Shown here piece after piece: positions 23,591 to 34,488 of a DNA stretch of 64,000 nucleotides. A program made the position numbers and the translations under genes. Within the stretch, counting starts at the first letter, position 1; each line of letters starts with the position of its first letter. The stretch lies in contig OX359192.1 in the NCBI GenBank assembly GCA_947172415.1, forward strand, positions 1,490,501 to 1,554,500. Reading direction: 5' to 3'. The notes below the pieces were generated by a model, which saw only the letters and a program-made list of their open reading frames with translations, did not search any database and had not been told where the DNA came from. Origin of the DNA: Chondrosia reniformis (taxonomy: Eukaryota; Porifera; Demospongiae; Chondrillida; Chondrillidae).

Positions 23591-25235
23591 GTATATGTAT
23601 TATATACGAATTTTGAAGCCTACGTAGCGTTTATATGAAGATTTGGCGGGATTCTTTCGACCTTTTTTCATTGTTAGTGTATAAATTCAATTAACACCTT
23701 TCCATAATTGGCAGTGATATAAGAGCCTAGATATCCTATATTGCAATTACATATACCCCGGAAAGGACCTCTTATGCAATTATTATATTAGTCTATCAAT
23801 TCTAAAGCTTCAAAACTATATAGGATACGGATAACACAATTATATATATACTTGTACTATATATAAATACAGTACAAGTTACAATATGTTACAACAACAA
23901 TTACTAATGAAATAATTAAATAATTCATATAGAAATATTGCTTAATTTAAAATTGCAAAATAATTCCCCCATACACCCTTGTATATGCACATATAAGTTT
24001 TTAGGGTATATGCATATATATATATATATAATAAAATGAATCAAATGATTGAATTCTTATGGACTCCTTGGTACCCAAAGAAAGTATATAGAGATTGTTA
24101 TCATGGACGTCTATATGTATATACGTGTATATGTATGACATAGTGTACATATAATATATATATATATACAGTTACAAAGAGTGTTCTATAATATTCCATG
24201 TACATTTATATACATACAATATAAAGGTGTCAATTACATGAATGTTGTACAATATTTCCATGCTCACACTATATATGGACATAATTGTATATGCAATATA
24301 ATGGGGTTTTGTTATGTAGTTCCAAATATCCTTTAAATGAATGAAAGTAACCCCATGTTGAAAATTAGGTCTTTAAAATGTAATGCTGATCTTAAAATTT
24401 CATAATTAGACCTGCCCACTTTATATGTCTGCTAAGGATTGACATGATGAGCAAATATAACAGTAGGTACCAGGGTCTTCCCTTTTGTCACTCAAACCAT
24501 ATAATACATAACTGTTTGTCCTTGTTAGGATTCATCACTTTTGCATATACAGTGGCCTTTGGTTTATCCGGAAACCTGCAGATTTATTCGACCGGAAGAC
24601 TGGGAACAAATATAGTTTATCCGGATCTCTTTTATCCGTATCCGACGTTGGCAAGTGTGGGACAGAAGGTCTTTTCCCATATGTATATATTACCCTTTAA
24701 ATTTTCTATTCGACAAGGCTTTACGGTCGTACGGTTTGCATTCGAACTTCGGAAGGTAAAGCTTCGTTCTAGTTTCGATCGAACTTCGCATAGAAACAAA
24801 TAGAAGATAAATCAGAGCCCACTGTCATGTTGTCAATTAAATGACATAATATATAAATATACATAATATAAAGTATAAACACACTAAAAATGATGAACTT
24901 TAGTTGTTGGATCAACTATTTGGTTGCAGCAATGTGTTTCATTTCCCGTTTAAACATAATATAAGTATAAGAGCACTAAAAATAGAAGAGATATAAATAT
25001 ATATATGACCTTTACATTGATCCTAAAAATATAAGATATATCTTTACATCCTATAATCTTATAATTTGGTTGATGCAAATAAATTAAAGTGTTTCAAGGT
25101 GGCTGCAGATCATTACATACAATTATATGTTGACAGATTCATAAGCATGAATAATATTGTGGTGAACCAGGAGGGAAATATAATAATACTTCATATATAT
25201 ATATATATATAATTATAATACAATAAAATAATGTC
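23591..25235. other. Intergenic AT-rich DNA
   Basis: TA-rich microsatellites (near 24010, 24160 and 25195) and a fragment with the CAGTACAAGTTACAA motif near 23870. Apart from the MITE at 24550-24824 I see no gene. Confidence 0.5.
24550..24824. mobile_element. pogo-like MITE
   Basis: Inverted ends CAGTGGCCTTTGGTTTATC on the left and, read inward, CAGTGGGCTCTGATTTATC on the right. The body contains further TTTATCCGG motifs, common in pogo-like ends. The left flank is TA but the right flank is TC, so the target duplication is imperfect. Confidence 0.65.
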
Positions 25236-25245
25236 AATGGAAACC

Positions 25246-25530
25246 GCTCGGATGGTGTCACCATGATCCCATGGTCAGAAGGGAGGTTCCTCGTCTGGGA
25301 CGCCACATACCTTCCGCACCTATAGCTATGACCACGGATACTCCTTCCAGCCTGTTGCCCTGGAAACTATGGGTTCGTTCAGACCATGTCCTTCTTAGAG
25401 AACCTTGCATGGCCACGGCATTAAGATGACCACAGGGGAGAGCCTCAGTCATTTGCTTTCATTATGCAGAGGCTCTCTGTGACTGTCCAAATGGGGAATG
25501 CCACTTCAGTGATGGGTACACTCAGGTCTC
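25246..25530 (+). pseudogene. Fragment of a LINE-like retrotransposon reverse transcriptase C-terminus
   Basis: Translating in mixed frames gives DGVTMIPWSEGRFLVWDAT, then FQPVALETMGSF, then RLSVTVQMGNATSVMGT. This order (DG-PW-GR-L-WD, then PVA-ETMG-F, then QRLS-AVQ-GN) is one I recognise from the C-terminal end of non-LTR retrotransposon polyproteins. Frameshifts and a stop separate the blocks, so it is a dead fragment. Confidence 0.6.
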
Positions 25531-26913
25531 CCAATCTGTTTGATGACTATACATGTATATTAGGGACAATTCATTTTTATTACTATCGTACATGGACTAC
25601 TTATTATTATCCACTCATTGAGTAATACTACTAATAATAATACTTATCATTTATTCACCTATATATATATTATTGTAAATTACAATTTTTAAGTTAATAC
25701 TGTATTATAATTTATTGTACCAATTCTTAATAATAATAATCATGTTAATATAATATTAAAAAATATATTGCCAGAAAGACCAGGAGAGAAAAAGGAAGGG
25801 AATTTAGGAAACTATATGGGGGACAGGCAGCTTAATACAAGTTCAAAGGGAAATAGCGGCTTTTGTTAGTTGGGGTATATAGAGAGGGTGAGAGTCAAGA
25901 GAAATTTTAAAAGGAAGAATGGTAAATATATAATGGCGGTTTGAGCTAAATGGCTCTGAAAGGTTTTTGGTTGAATTGGAATCACTATGACACCACAACT
26001 ATGGAGAGAATGCAAAGTTGGTATGGTATAATTTGTAAGGAGAGGGACTAGTTGCACAAAGACATACAGCAACTGCATGTGGTGGTGTATATATATAATC
26101 AGAACATTGTATAGAACTGAGGCTTACGTATCCAATTTTGGTTGTGTATCCTACATGGGGCAAGATATAATCCTATTGCGCAACTGCACACAGCGGCACT
26201 CAAATCAATAGTAATTATAATAATAACAATAATAATATATATAGGGTTACCACATGTATCCACATGCATGCTTTGCAATTGTATAATGAATTATACACTC
26301 TAAATGGGATGGCCCAAAAAACATGGTGGCCATATTCAATGTATTGTGGATAAATTGGCTTTATGCGCTTTCAAAACAAATTGACATGGTACAAAAAAGA
26401 ACCATTAGAAGCTTAAAGAACTAAAGATGGATTCACAGCATCTACTCCCATTGCTAAAGAGGGTTCTGTTTCAATATTAGCTCTTCGGTCTACTTGAGAA
26501 ACGTCATCAGGCTCCAAGTTGGTAAAACAGTACTAGTTGCAGGTCTACTTTCGGTTTTCCTCATTTCTTGTAGATTTTCTTTTATTTCTTACATTTTTTT
26601 CTATTTATCAACAACCAATCACCACCCCACTAAGTCCAGTGTTAACTAATTTTTGTATACCTAATGAAGCCCACGAACGTTGTATATTATATTGATTATT
26701 TGAAGTGAATCGTTCAAAGACATGTGTTAAAAGTCATCCTTATAATTGTCTAGATGTGTTAACAACTCTTTCCACATGATCAGTTGATATACATGGTACA
26801 GTTGCTGAAACTATATATACAATAATTAAGTGTATGCAAAGGACCCATGGCCATTACACATATTAGTGAGTATCCTAATTTATTGAGACTCAGCAACAAT
26901 TGTACTTAAAAAC

Positions 26914-26953
26914 ATAATGAACGTTTCAACCCAAAGGTCTTCATCAGCATATA
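26914..26953 (-). ncRNA. Hammerhead-like motif
   Basis: On the minus strand: CTGATGA, extra A, GACC-TTTG-GGTT, GAAAC, GTT. Stem I has only about three pairs (ATG/CAT). Same family as 18235-18276, without the nuclease frame nearby. Confidence 0.45.
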
Positions 26954-27647
26954 CTCATTATGAACGCAACAAAAACCCCTTATCACTTCAATTCAATGAC
27001 ATAGATTGTGCCCTTCTAAATGTATATACATACTGTTATTAACTTTCCACAATGCTGATATACAGGTCTATGTGCATGAGGTCACTGTGTATACTAGTGT
27101 ACAGTTTCATGTTTACAGCTCATAATATATATAATGTACCTAAAAAAACTTTCATTGAAGAATTATGTGGGGGAAACGTGTCATTTAACTAACTACATGC
27201 CAAAATTTGTTCTAATAATATCTATATCTATAATTAGGTAATAAAGGATACAGTCTAGATCTATATAATCATGTACATTATATTACTGGAATAGTTTCAT
27301 TGAAGTACATATTATATGCATGTAATATAGTTTTTTTGACTTGTCGCAAGGAAAACTTTCAAAACAAATAATATTAACAAGATAAAAGAGGGAACAAGAT
27401 AAATAAAACATTTAAAAATGCAATTAGAAAGTAGGAATGGCAGTGCTTCCAACAGTCACTAGCAAATCTGAAAAAACAAGAAACAAATCATGTGACAAGG
27501 ATAGCCATACAGAAGTTGCATACTGAAATTTAAGTGACTTAACCATATACATCACTTCAAATCATATATTGTTTTCATTTGCCGATTACGTTGTATGGCT
27601 TCATGTTACGGAATGCCATCAATTCCATCTTCTTATATATTATGTTC

Positions 27648-27690
27648 AAGAATGTTTCAACCCAAAAGATTTTCATCAGCAATGAATGAG
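27648..27690 (-). ncRNA. Degenerate hammerhead-like motif
   Basis: On the minus strand: CTGATGA, then AAATC-TTTT-GGGTT, GAAACATT. Stem II is weakened and the cleavage triplet is ATT. Probably a dead relic of the same family. Confidence 0.35.
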
Positions 27691-29384
27691 GAAATGGAAT
27701 TACAGCTTGGTTTAAATAGAAAAGGTGATGGGGGGTGAGTTGCAGATGATATAATATTATTTGCCCACCACATAAATTATGATAAGCAAGAGTTGAAGCT
27801 GTAACAGTTAATTAATAGTCCTTCTGGATGGGGTGCAAATGTTTATATGCCTGTGTCCAAGTTGATGCAAGGGAGTGTTTTGGATCAACATGGCCTCTTT
27901 GATTTTCAAATATTAAATATTATAGAGCAATGATTTTGTCAAAGCCCCTGCATGACCCATATGTATATATGCATGAGATTTCTTCCAATGTAACTTATAT
28001 TAATTAGACATATTATTTGATGAAGATTGTAAATTGAGTATATAAGTTAATGAGATTTTTGCGTAGTGTTTATTTATTTAGCTGTACAATGTTTTTAAAC
28101 TCCCTCTGAAAAAATCCATGTAGGTGGAATACACCCTTTGACCAACTACATACCATGTTGTCGCTACAATATCTGTTTTGATAACAGAATGTATATTGCA
28201 TGATCATGAGAAAATAACAATGCAATTAGTCATTTTGATTAGATATGGCCATGGGCTATAAGCAAATCAGTATGTAGTATCCTATAGCTAAAATCATCAC
28301 ACTTAATTTTGTTTAAATATATATATTTGTATACCTTGTCAGAGTGGAGAAAAATATCAGAGATATATAATATATCCATCATGTACCAGAGTTGAAGCAG
28401 TGTTTATGTATATAGTAATACATGCGTATATGTTGAATTACTGTGATCTCCTCCACTGCTCTTCAATGCTATTTAATTTCAATCTCTCTTCAAATATTTT
28501 TCTATTACTTCCCTATATATATATACCTTGCATCGATTGGAATATATATATGTAGTATGGGAAAAATTGAGAAAATCTATCTCCTAATGCAAGAAGACTT
28601 GCCATACAGATTATGTTGGCATGTGTGTATGCATAGCCAATTTAATTAGCATGCCTAGGTTGTCATGAGAGGGATGCATATAATGTTATATGTAGTAGTT
28701 GTTGTTATGATAGTACATTAACCACATGTATGCAGTATATTGCTGTTGAGCTATAGCTACGTATATAGCTATATATTAATGAAATTTCAGTTTTTAAATT
28801 TCCTATTTATACTGAATACATTAATTTATTGAGTATATAATTTGAAAAAGAACTTATAAACTTCTAAAGTGATATAAATGACATGCAACTAATGCCAGGA
28901 CCTATACTCTGGGATCATTGTCACCTGATATTACAGAATTGAGAAATTAGCTGTTCGATTGCACAACAACTAGAGATGACATATTAACAATAATGACATA
29001 AAAAATGACTGTACATGTGATTAACTATGAGTGATGGAAGGATATCCAAATTATAGAACTACAAAATCCTGGATAATTGCTTAATGAGCAATTAAATATA
29101 CGTATGTTCGTTAGTTGTATATGTTATTATTTTGTGTCTGGTGATATATGTAGTATACACGTATAGCACACATGCATATAATTAGGTATACTTTATAGCT
29201 GGATGATAGGGTCAACTGGTACTCTACTAGTACTGTTAGTTTCCTTTTGAAGAATTGTATACATAATATGTGTATGGAGGTGAAATATACTTTGTCCAAA
29301 CTATATCCATGTTTATATATAGGTTCTTACAATAACTGGTTAATCATGAGTGTATATTACTACATATATATATATTCTCAAAAT

Positions 29385-29777
29385 GTATACACAGGGACAT
29401 ACGGAGTTGTTGGTGACGCATTATAAAACATCACTCTACATCACCAGATTGCGCAATCATAACCTTGAATTCTTCCTTATATTTTGATTATTTTGATTTT
29501 TTTATCAATATAACACATGGTTTCAATATAAATTTCCTATAGGTTTTCTATAGACCCATGGCATTTTATATGCAGACTTTGTCCTCTGTTTTCTAACAAA
29601 CGGAGGTCTAAATAAAAATACCTTAATTTAAAATGAGTTTTATACCCTAAACTTTATGATAATAACCATTCTGTTTCTAGGTCCTTTTTTGGAGCCATAT
29701 GAATTATTTAATTATTTATATTATATTATATTAGATTAGATTAGATTAGTATATTGTAACCTGTACTGTATATAGCA
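29385..29777 (-). mobile_element. Repeat family R, copy 2 (inverted)
   Basis: The reverse complement follows copy 1 (16226-16705) motif by motif, from CAGTACAGGTTACAATATA through CATATGGCTCC and GTTTAGGGTATAAAAC to GCAATCTGGTGATGT. Confidence 0.6.
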
Positions 29778-30760
29778 ATCACGAGATGTGTACATGTGCT
29801 GTTGTTCATCATCCATCCATCCATCCATCCACCATGCTTATATCTTTTAATCCCCCAATACATATTGCTACCTGCTCCTTAATTACATAAATTGTACTTT
29901 GCTCGTGTGTGGAGAAGTGACATATAATTATGTTGGTGAATTTGTGAATTTTTCAGAAAGTAGCTCATTTTTGCTTCCACTAGACCTTCATTGGTGATAT
30001 AGAGTTATGTAGAAACAGTTAATTGATGGTCCAGGAGTAAGGATGGCTGTAGAATTGACACATCGTGCACTTATTACTAACGACTTCTTGTTTTGATCCT
30101 TTCGAGGTTTACTGTCCAGCAAGCACTTCTATTCTTTTCTATCCTATACTTCTTTTTCTCGTCGTTCGGCCTATATACGTACATTGTTTATTTAACACCG
30201 AAGATTGCATCATCGAAGGAGAAAACCTTAAAAATGGAAGGATTTAGTGGTTTCGTCATCCTTGCTGCAATTCTCTGCGTCCTACTTCTAGTGTACTTCT
30301 GGTACAGGTACGTACTGTTTAAGAATCCATCACCTTCTTAGTTATTGAACAAGTGCACTAGTAGAGAATACAGATCGTCTCGTGTAACCAGACCGTACTG
30401 TGTTCAAATGAATTGGAGGCGAGATAGCGGTCTGGCTGTGCGAGTCCAAGTGTATACTATATCAATGTTACCATCTACTTGTATGATACTGGATATTGGT
30501 GTTGTCATGGTAATTTGTACTTGTATACTGGTAGTTGTGTGCACAAGCCATTTCGTTACTTTAAAGAGATTGGATTATCTGGTCCTCCACCAAAACCTCT
30601 CATTGGAAACCTTGATCTGTTGAAGAAACACAAAGTATGCACTCAAAGTGATTCATTCTATTCTATCTGGCTACATATGTTTCTTGTTTCTGTTGTAGTT
30701 TGATTTCGCAAAATTCAATTCCTATATCTTGAAAAAATATGGGCCCACTTGTGGGTAAGT

Positions 30761-30977
30761 ACTTCCATATTTGTGCTTGGAATTGCTAGGTTGTTTATAT
30801 AGGTCTGTGTGTATTTAATCCTTTCCATATTTGTGCTTGGAATTGCTAGGTTGTTTATATAGATCTGTGTGTATTTAATCCTTTCCATATTTGTGCTTGG
30901 AATGGCTAGGTTGTTTATATAGGTCTGTGTGTATTTAATCCTTTCCATATTTGTGCTTGGAATTGCTAGGTTGTTTA
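30761..30977 (+). repeat. 60-bp minisatellite, 3.6 copies
   Basis: Units start at 30761, 30821, 30881 and 30941 (TTCCATATTTGTGCTTGGAA...). Copies differ at only a few bases. Each unit contains a TTGCTAG/GTTGTTTA segment, and the last copy supplies the apparent splice acceptor of the following P450 exon. The array lies exactly where about 90 P450 residues are missing. Confidence 0.85.
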
Positions 30978-31401
30978 ATCAAATGACTATGGAGGTGATC
31001 CTATCAACTGCCTTTGGAAGATCTGTTAACGTGCAGAATGGACAAGGAGGAAGATTGTACGAATCAGCACTTGAGGTTTTTGGAGCTCTCTCTACCGAAG
31101 GAAAGCATGCTAGCACCCTCCTGAGGCTCTTAAACTTAGTAGTCTGTAAGTATATGAAATGGCATAGTGCCTATATGGTATTCTAAACCTTAGCTCCATT
31201 TATGTTTACCAGTGATTTGATTGCAAATATTTATTTATACTGTGCTTTGTACTGTCCAATCTAGAACACCATATTTCAAAAGCATTATGGTTAACATGTC
31301 TATGAAGCTAAGGAAGCCTAAGTAGGATAGACTTAAAATTTCTTAGACTAGACTTAAAAACACAATTGTCTTTGGGCTTCTTCTCTTTCTTCTGCTCCAC
31401 T

Positions 31402-31447
31402 GGGCCAGACAGCTATTTCTGGGAATTCCAACCTTCATCAGTGACCC
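31402..31447 (-). ncRNA. Hammerhead-like motif (retrozyme-like repeat)
   Basis: On the minus strand: stem I GGGTCA with TGGCCC (one G-T pair), CTGATGA, hairpin around GGAATTCC, GAAAT, AGCTGTC. Related to 896-939. The two stem I helices differ in sequence yet both pair. It lies in an intron of the P450 pseudogene. Confidence 0.5.
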
Positions 31448-31820
31448 TTTATCTTCTTGTTGATCTTTGTGAGTCCTGTAAGTATACGTTAATCTGTCCT
31501 CCTTCTCATTCCTGTTTGTTATTATTGTTGTTTATTTGTTTTTAGTTTCATTTCCCTTTTTGGCTCCACTTGTTGACAAGATTGTTCAGCACACCAAGTT
31601 GGGTGATGCTGTGGACTACACAATTAAGGCTTGTCAGGAAATTATAAAGTCTAGAAGAAACAGCAGTGGAAATTCCAGTGAAACAGTATGAATTGTGACC
31701 TAACATCATATGTTGTCTCTTCCTAAAGTATAAGATATACTCAATGACATAGTACTTGTAGATATACAAGTAAAATAAACACTTCCGTACTCTCTGATAT
31801 ACTGATAGATAAGTTTATAC

Positions 31821-31918
31821 AAAATCGAGCTAGATTGAACGTTTCGACCCATTGGTCTTCATCAGCAATAAGACCTACGGGTCAAAACATTCAATCTGGC
31901 TCGATTTTCGTTGCAGAT
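31821..31918. repeat. 98-bp palindrome built from two hammerhead-like halves
   Basis: Arms AAAATCGAGC... and ...GCTCGATTTT mirror each other. The minus strand carries CTGATGA, GACC-AATG-GGTC, GAAACGTT with stem I ATTG/CAAT (31834-31869). The plus-strand half reads AAGACC-TAC-GGGTCAAAAC and has lost the CTGATGA and GAAA identities. It lies in a P450 pseudogene intron. Confidence 0.55.
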
Positions 31919-32347
31919 AGCTCCAAGAAACCTATCTATCATAATGAACACAACTAAAATTACTCCCTATCTCTCTGATATACTGTATGTATGTATTTTT
32001 GTAGAGAAAGGATCTGTTGGGTTTAATGCTTCAAGCCTGTGATAATGAGTCTGATAAGGCTTTGACTGCATGAAGGAGAGATCATAGTAAACTCGGTTGG
32101 ATTCATCTTTGCCGGCTACGAGACTACCAGTTCTGCCCTTGCATTCACTACTGGTCTTCTTGCTGCTCATCCTGACATTCAGGAACAACTGGCAGAGGAA
32201 ATAAGAAATTTCTTTGCAGAAAATCCAGTTAGCAACCCGAATACTATTATTCTCACTTCTAGTTCCTTTCTCCTCCATTTCCAATTTCTGTGATTCTTTT
32301 ATGTTCAGGGAAGCACAATGTATGATGCTACTCATAAAATTGATTAT

Positions 32348-33794
32348 ACACCTACATATATACATACCACATGAATATAATTGACTCATCACTGCAGGCC
32401 AGATGAGTTTTTCAGTCTCTGTGTTTTGTGTGTATGTGTGTGATTGCTGTATAGTATCAATAACACATACAAAGCCACTAGAAACACCCTATAGTATACA
32501 GATAATAGAGAATACAGTATAGAACTACAATTACCTGTGTGCTTTAGCCTTCATGCCCTTGTGTGCAATTTTTATATTTAAGAAATAGCGATATATTCCA
32601 GAAGTCAGAACATTTTGTAACTTGCAATTGCACTGTGTAGTACTTGATTGTACTACGTAATTTTGCTGTATACGTACATGCATTTTAAGAATGTTATATC
32701 ATCATTAGACTCTGGATATTACCCCTGCCCACTCATGTCTCCTGAGGAGTGCAATGAGCAAATGGGCGGAACCGGACTTCCATGCATCATATGCCATACT
32801 GATGAATCCTAAGAAGGACAAAACTGCTGTCTATGGCTCGACCATCTTTTTGATCAGCTAGGGGGAGACTCTGATTCCCATCAAGTGAACTTCGGCTCCG
32901 CCCATTTGCTCATTGCACTCCTCAGGAGACCAGAATGAGCAGAGGTTATATCCAGAGTTTAACGAGATATCGATTCTTAAGATCAGCTTTAGATCTTAAA
33001 ATTTCCTATATATATGTTATTATAGTTTAAAATTTATTATATTCGTATAATTGTGGATTAAATGTAAGCACAAAATTTATATAATGCATTGTGCAATTGC
33101 AATGTGTACACTCTATGTTTTTATTATATATAGGGTATCTAATAGTCAAAAGCTTAGAATATTATACAGTATAATTAATATGAAAGTAAAAATTGAAATA
33201 CAAAATCTGCTAATTAGAATAATAAATAAGAGTGTTTTTGCACAATTTTAAACTAAACACATATATGATTTTCTTTCCATAATCCTTTGAATAATAGCTG
33301 TGCATCATATATACATACGTATACGTATATATACAAATGTACCATTGAATCCTTTCTAATAATTTATACTTTTTCTATACATGTTGCATTTATGTACATC
33401 TGCTTTGAAGTTAGTTGTCTGGGATAGACATATATAATCCTATTATATATAATACATAAGTTGACACTTTTGTGTCCATCTATATATATAAATAGTATAT
33501 ACCAAAAGGTGATGTCTGTGGAGAATGGCTATCAATAAAGCCAATTATATAGAGAAAATATTAAGCCAATTAAAAGTTACAATTTTCACATGCAAGGCAT
33601 ACATATGTATGTAGGTACATCAGGGCTTCTTTAAGTTAAGTATTAGCTAGCAAAATTCATAAATGCACAAAGCAAATACTACAACACTGCAAAGTTAAAC
33701 ACTACTAAGCTGCATGGTTGAGTATCCCTAGAGGTACTTATATGTACTGTATAGTGTGTATAACTCATTTAAGTTTACTGTAAGGTGTTCCTAT
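32348..33794. other. Intergenic region between P450 relic and gene A 3' end
   Basis: AT-rich. It contains the 32707-32960 element and a fragment with GTAACTTGCAATTGCACTG near 32617. The gene A 3' untranslated region must lie in its right part, but I see no clear polyadenylation signal. Confidence 0.5.
32707..32960. mobile_element. 254-bp inverted-repeat element with a central hammerhead-like motif
   Basis: Arms of about 75 bp (AGACTCTGGATATTACC on the left, mirrored at the right end) enclose a motif at 32793-32837: stem I GCCATA/TATGGC, CTGATGA, TCC/GGA-type stem II, AAAA in place of GAAA, GCTGTC. Two G-to-A changes relative to the consensus fall at the stem II base and the first G of GAAA, so it is probably inactive. 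Confidence 0.65.
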
Positions 33795-34488
33795 TTAAAG
33801 ATTTGATTCCTCTTGGCTTTGGTACTCATTGCAGTATCCTTCAGGGTTAACTTCTGATTCATTGGACATAGGAGAAGCAAACACAATACCTACGTATATA
33901 TAAACACATGTATATACGTATGTATATCAGGTAGTTAAAGATGGTCACATTAGTCCATATATATGCATATATAAAGAACTAATTTTATATAATGCTTAAG
34001 CACATACAAATATCTTAGATAGCTGCAACAGCTAGTGTTCGCTTACCGGCTTGTCTCTCTGGAGTATCTGCCTTCCTGTATATATACATAAAATGAAATA
34101 TGATATTATATATACATACAGTATGCATTATGTACCTAACCTACAAGATCTGTATGTACGTACGTATGTGTTTGTCAATAATTGAGTCAAATGGTATACA
34201 CCTACGTAGATACATGTATGTGTGTTTGTCAATAGTTGATCATGAGTAATGGTACATGTACATGGATGGTACATCTAGATACATGTGTACATATTTCTTA
34301 AGCCCATGCATCATGTAATCAACTGTACATATACTGTACTTACAATTTTCTCTTTCGATTATGATGTCTGACCATTACAAGAAGGCCCAACACTGAGGCT
34401 ATTGTGACAATAGCCAGTAGTATTAGTCCTAGGACAATGGCAACTGGTGTAGCACTCTCTTGTGAGCCAATTGCACTAGTAGCTGGCA
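33795..34488 (-). CDS. Gene A transmembrane segment and cytoplasmic tail (last three exons)
   Basis: Exon 34344-34488 encodes VPATSAIGSQESATP, then a hydrophobic helix (VAIVLGLILLAIVTIASVLG, continuing LLVMV) and the basic stop-transfer RHHNRKRK. Exon 34047-34075 (29 nt) and exon 33795-33889 complete a tail of about 46 residues ending QEESNL and TAA. These two small exons were found by splice sites and phase: the GTAAGT donor after AAATT, an ACAG acceptor at 34075, and a GTAG acceptor at 33889. The tail contains EGYCNEYQ, whose YCN fits the YxN pattern favoured by Grb2-type SH2 domains; this is suggestive only. The topology is type I. Confidence 0.82.

Larger units (their letters stand above)
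25541..30233. other. Intergenic region with repeat relics
   Basis: AT-rich DNA without a convincing gene. It holds hammerhead-like tails at 26914-26953 and 27648-27690, a partial arm of the 15430-15672 palindrome at about 27470-27565, repeat R copy 2 at 29385-29777 and a (CATC)n run at about 29810-29832. Short open frames here have no recognisable features. Confidence 0.5.
30234..32347 (+). pseudogene. Cytochrome P450 pseudogene (CYP3/CYP5-like clan), C-terminal half missing
   Basis: Exon remnants: 30234-30307 (membrane anchor FVILAAILCVLLLVYFWY), 30535-30634 (proline-rich hinge SGPPPKPLIGNL), 30699-30754 (FDFAKFNSYILKKYGPTCG), 30970-31145 (MEVILSTAFGRSVNVQ), 31546-31685 (FPFLAPLVDKI), 32005-32227 (DLLGLMLQAC and the I-helix oxygen-binding motif FAGYETTSSAL) and 32309-32347 (GSTMYDATHKIDY). 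The order and motifs fit a microsomal P450 of the CYP3-like clan. Defects: about 90 residues between the third and fourth exons are missing and replaced by a minisatellite; a frameshift with a TGA interrupts the sixth exon near 32069-32072 (after KALTA); the ExxR and heme-binding Cys regions are absent to the right. Two introns carry hammerhead elements. It cannot make an active enzyme. Confidence 0.85.

Noticed and set aside
28443..28649. Short intergenic frames (for example 25866-26078, 28443-28649, 29111-29299, 33051-33251)
   Set aside because: Low-complexity, AT-driven frames without motifs, signal sequences or splice partners.
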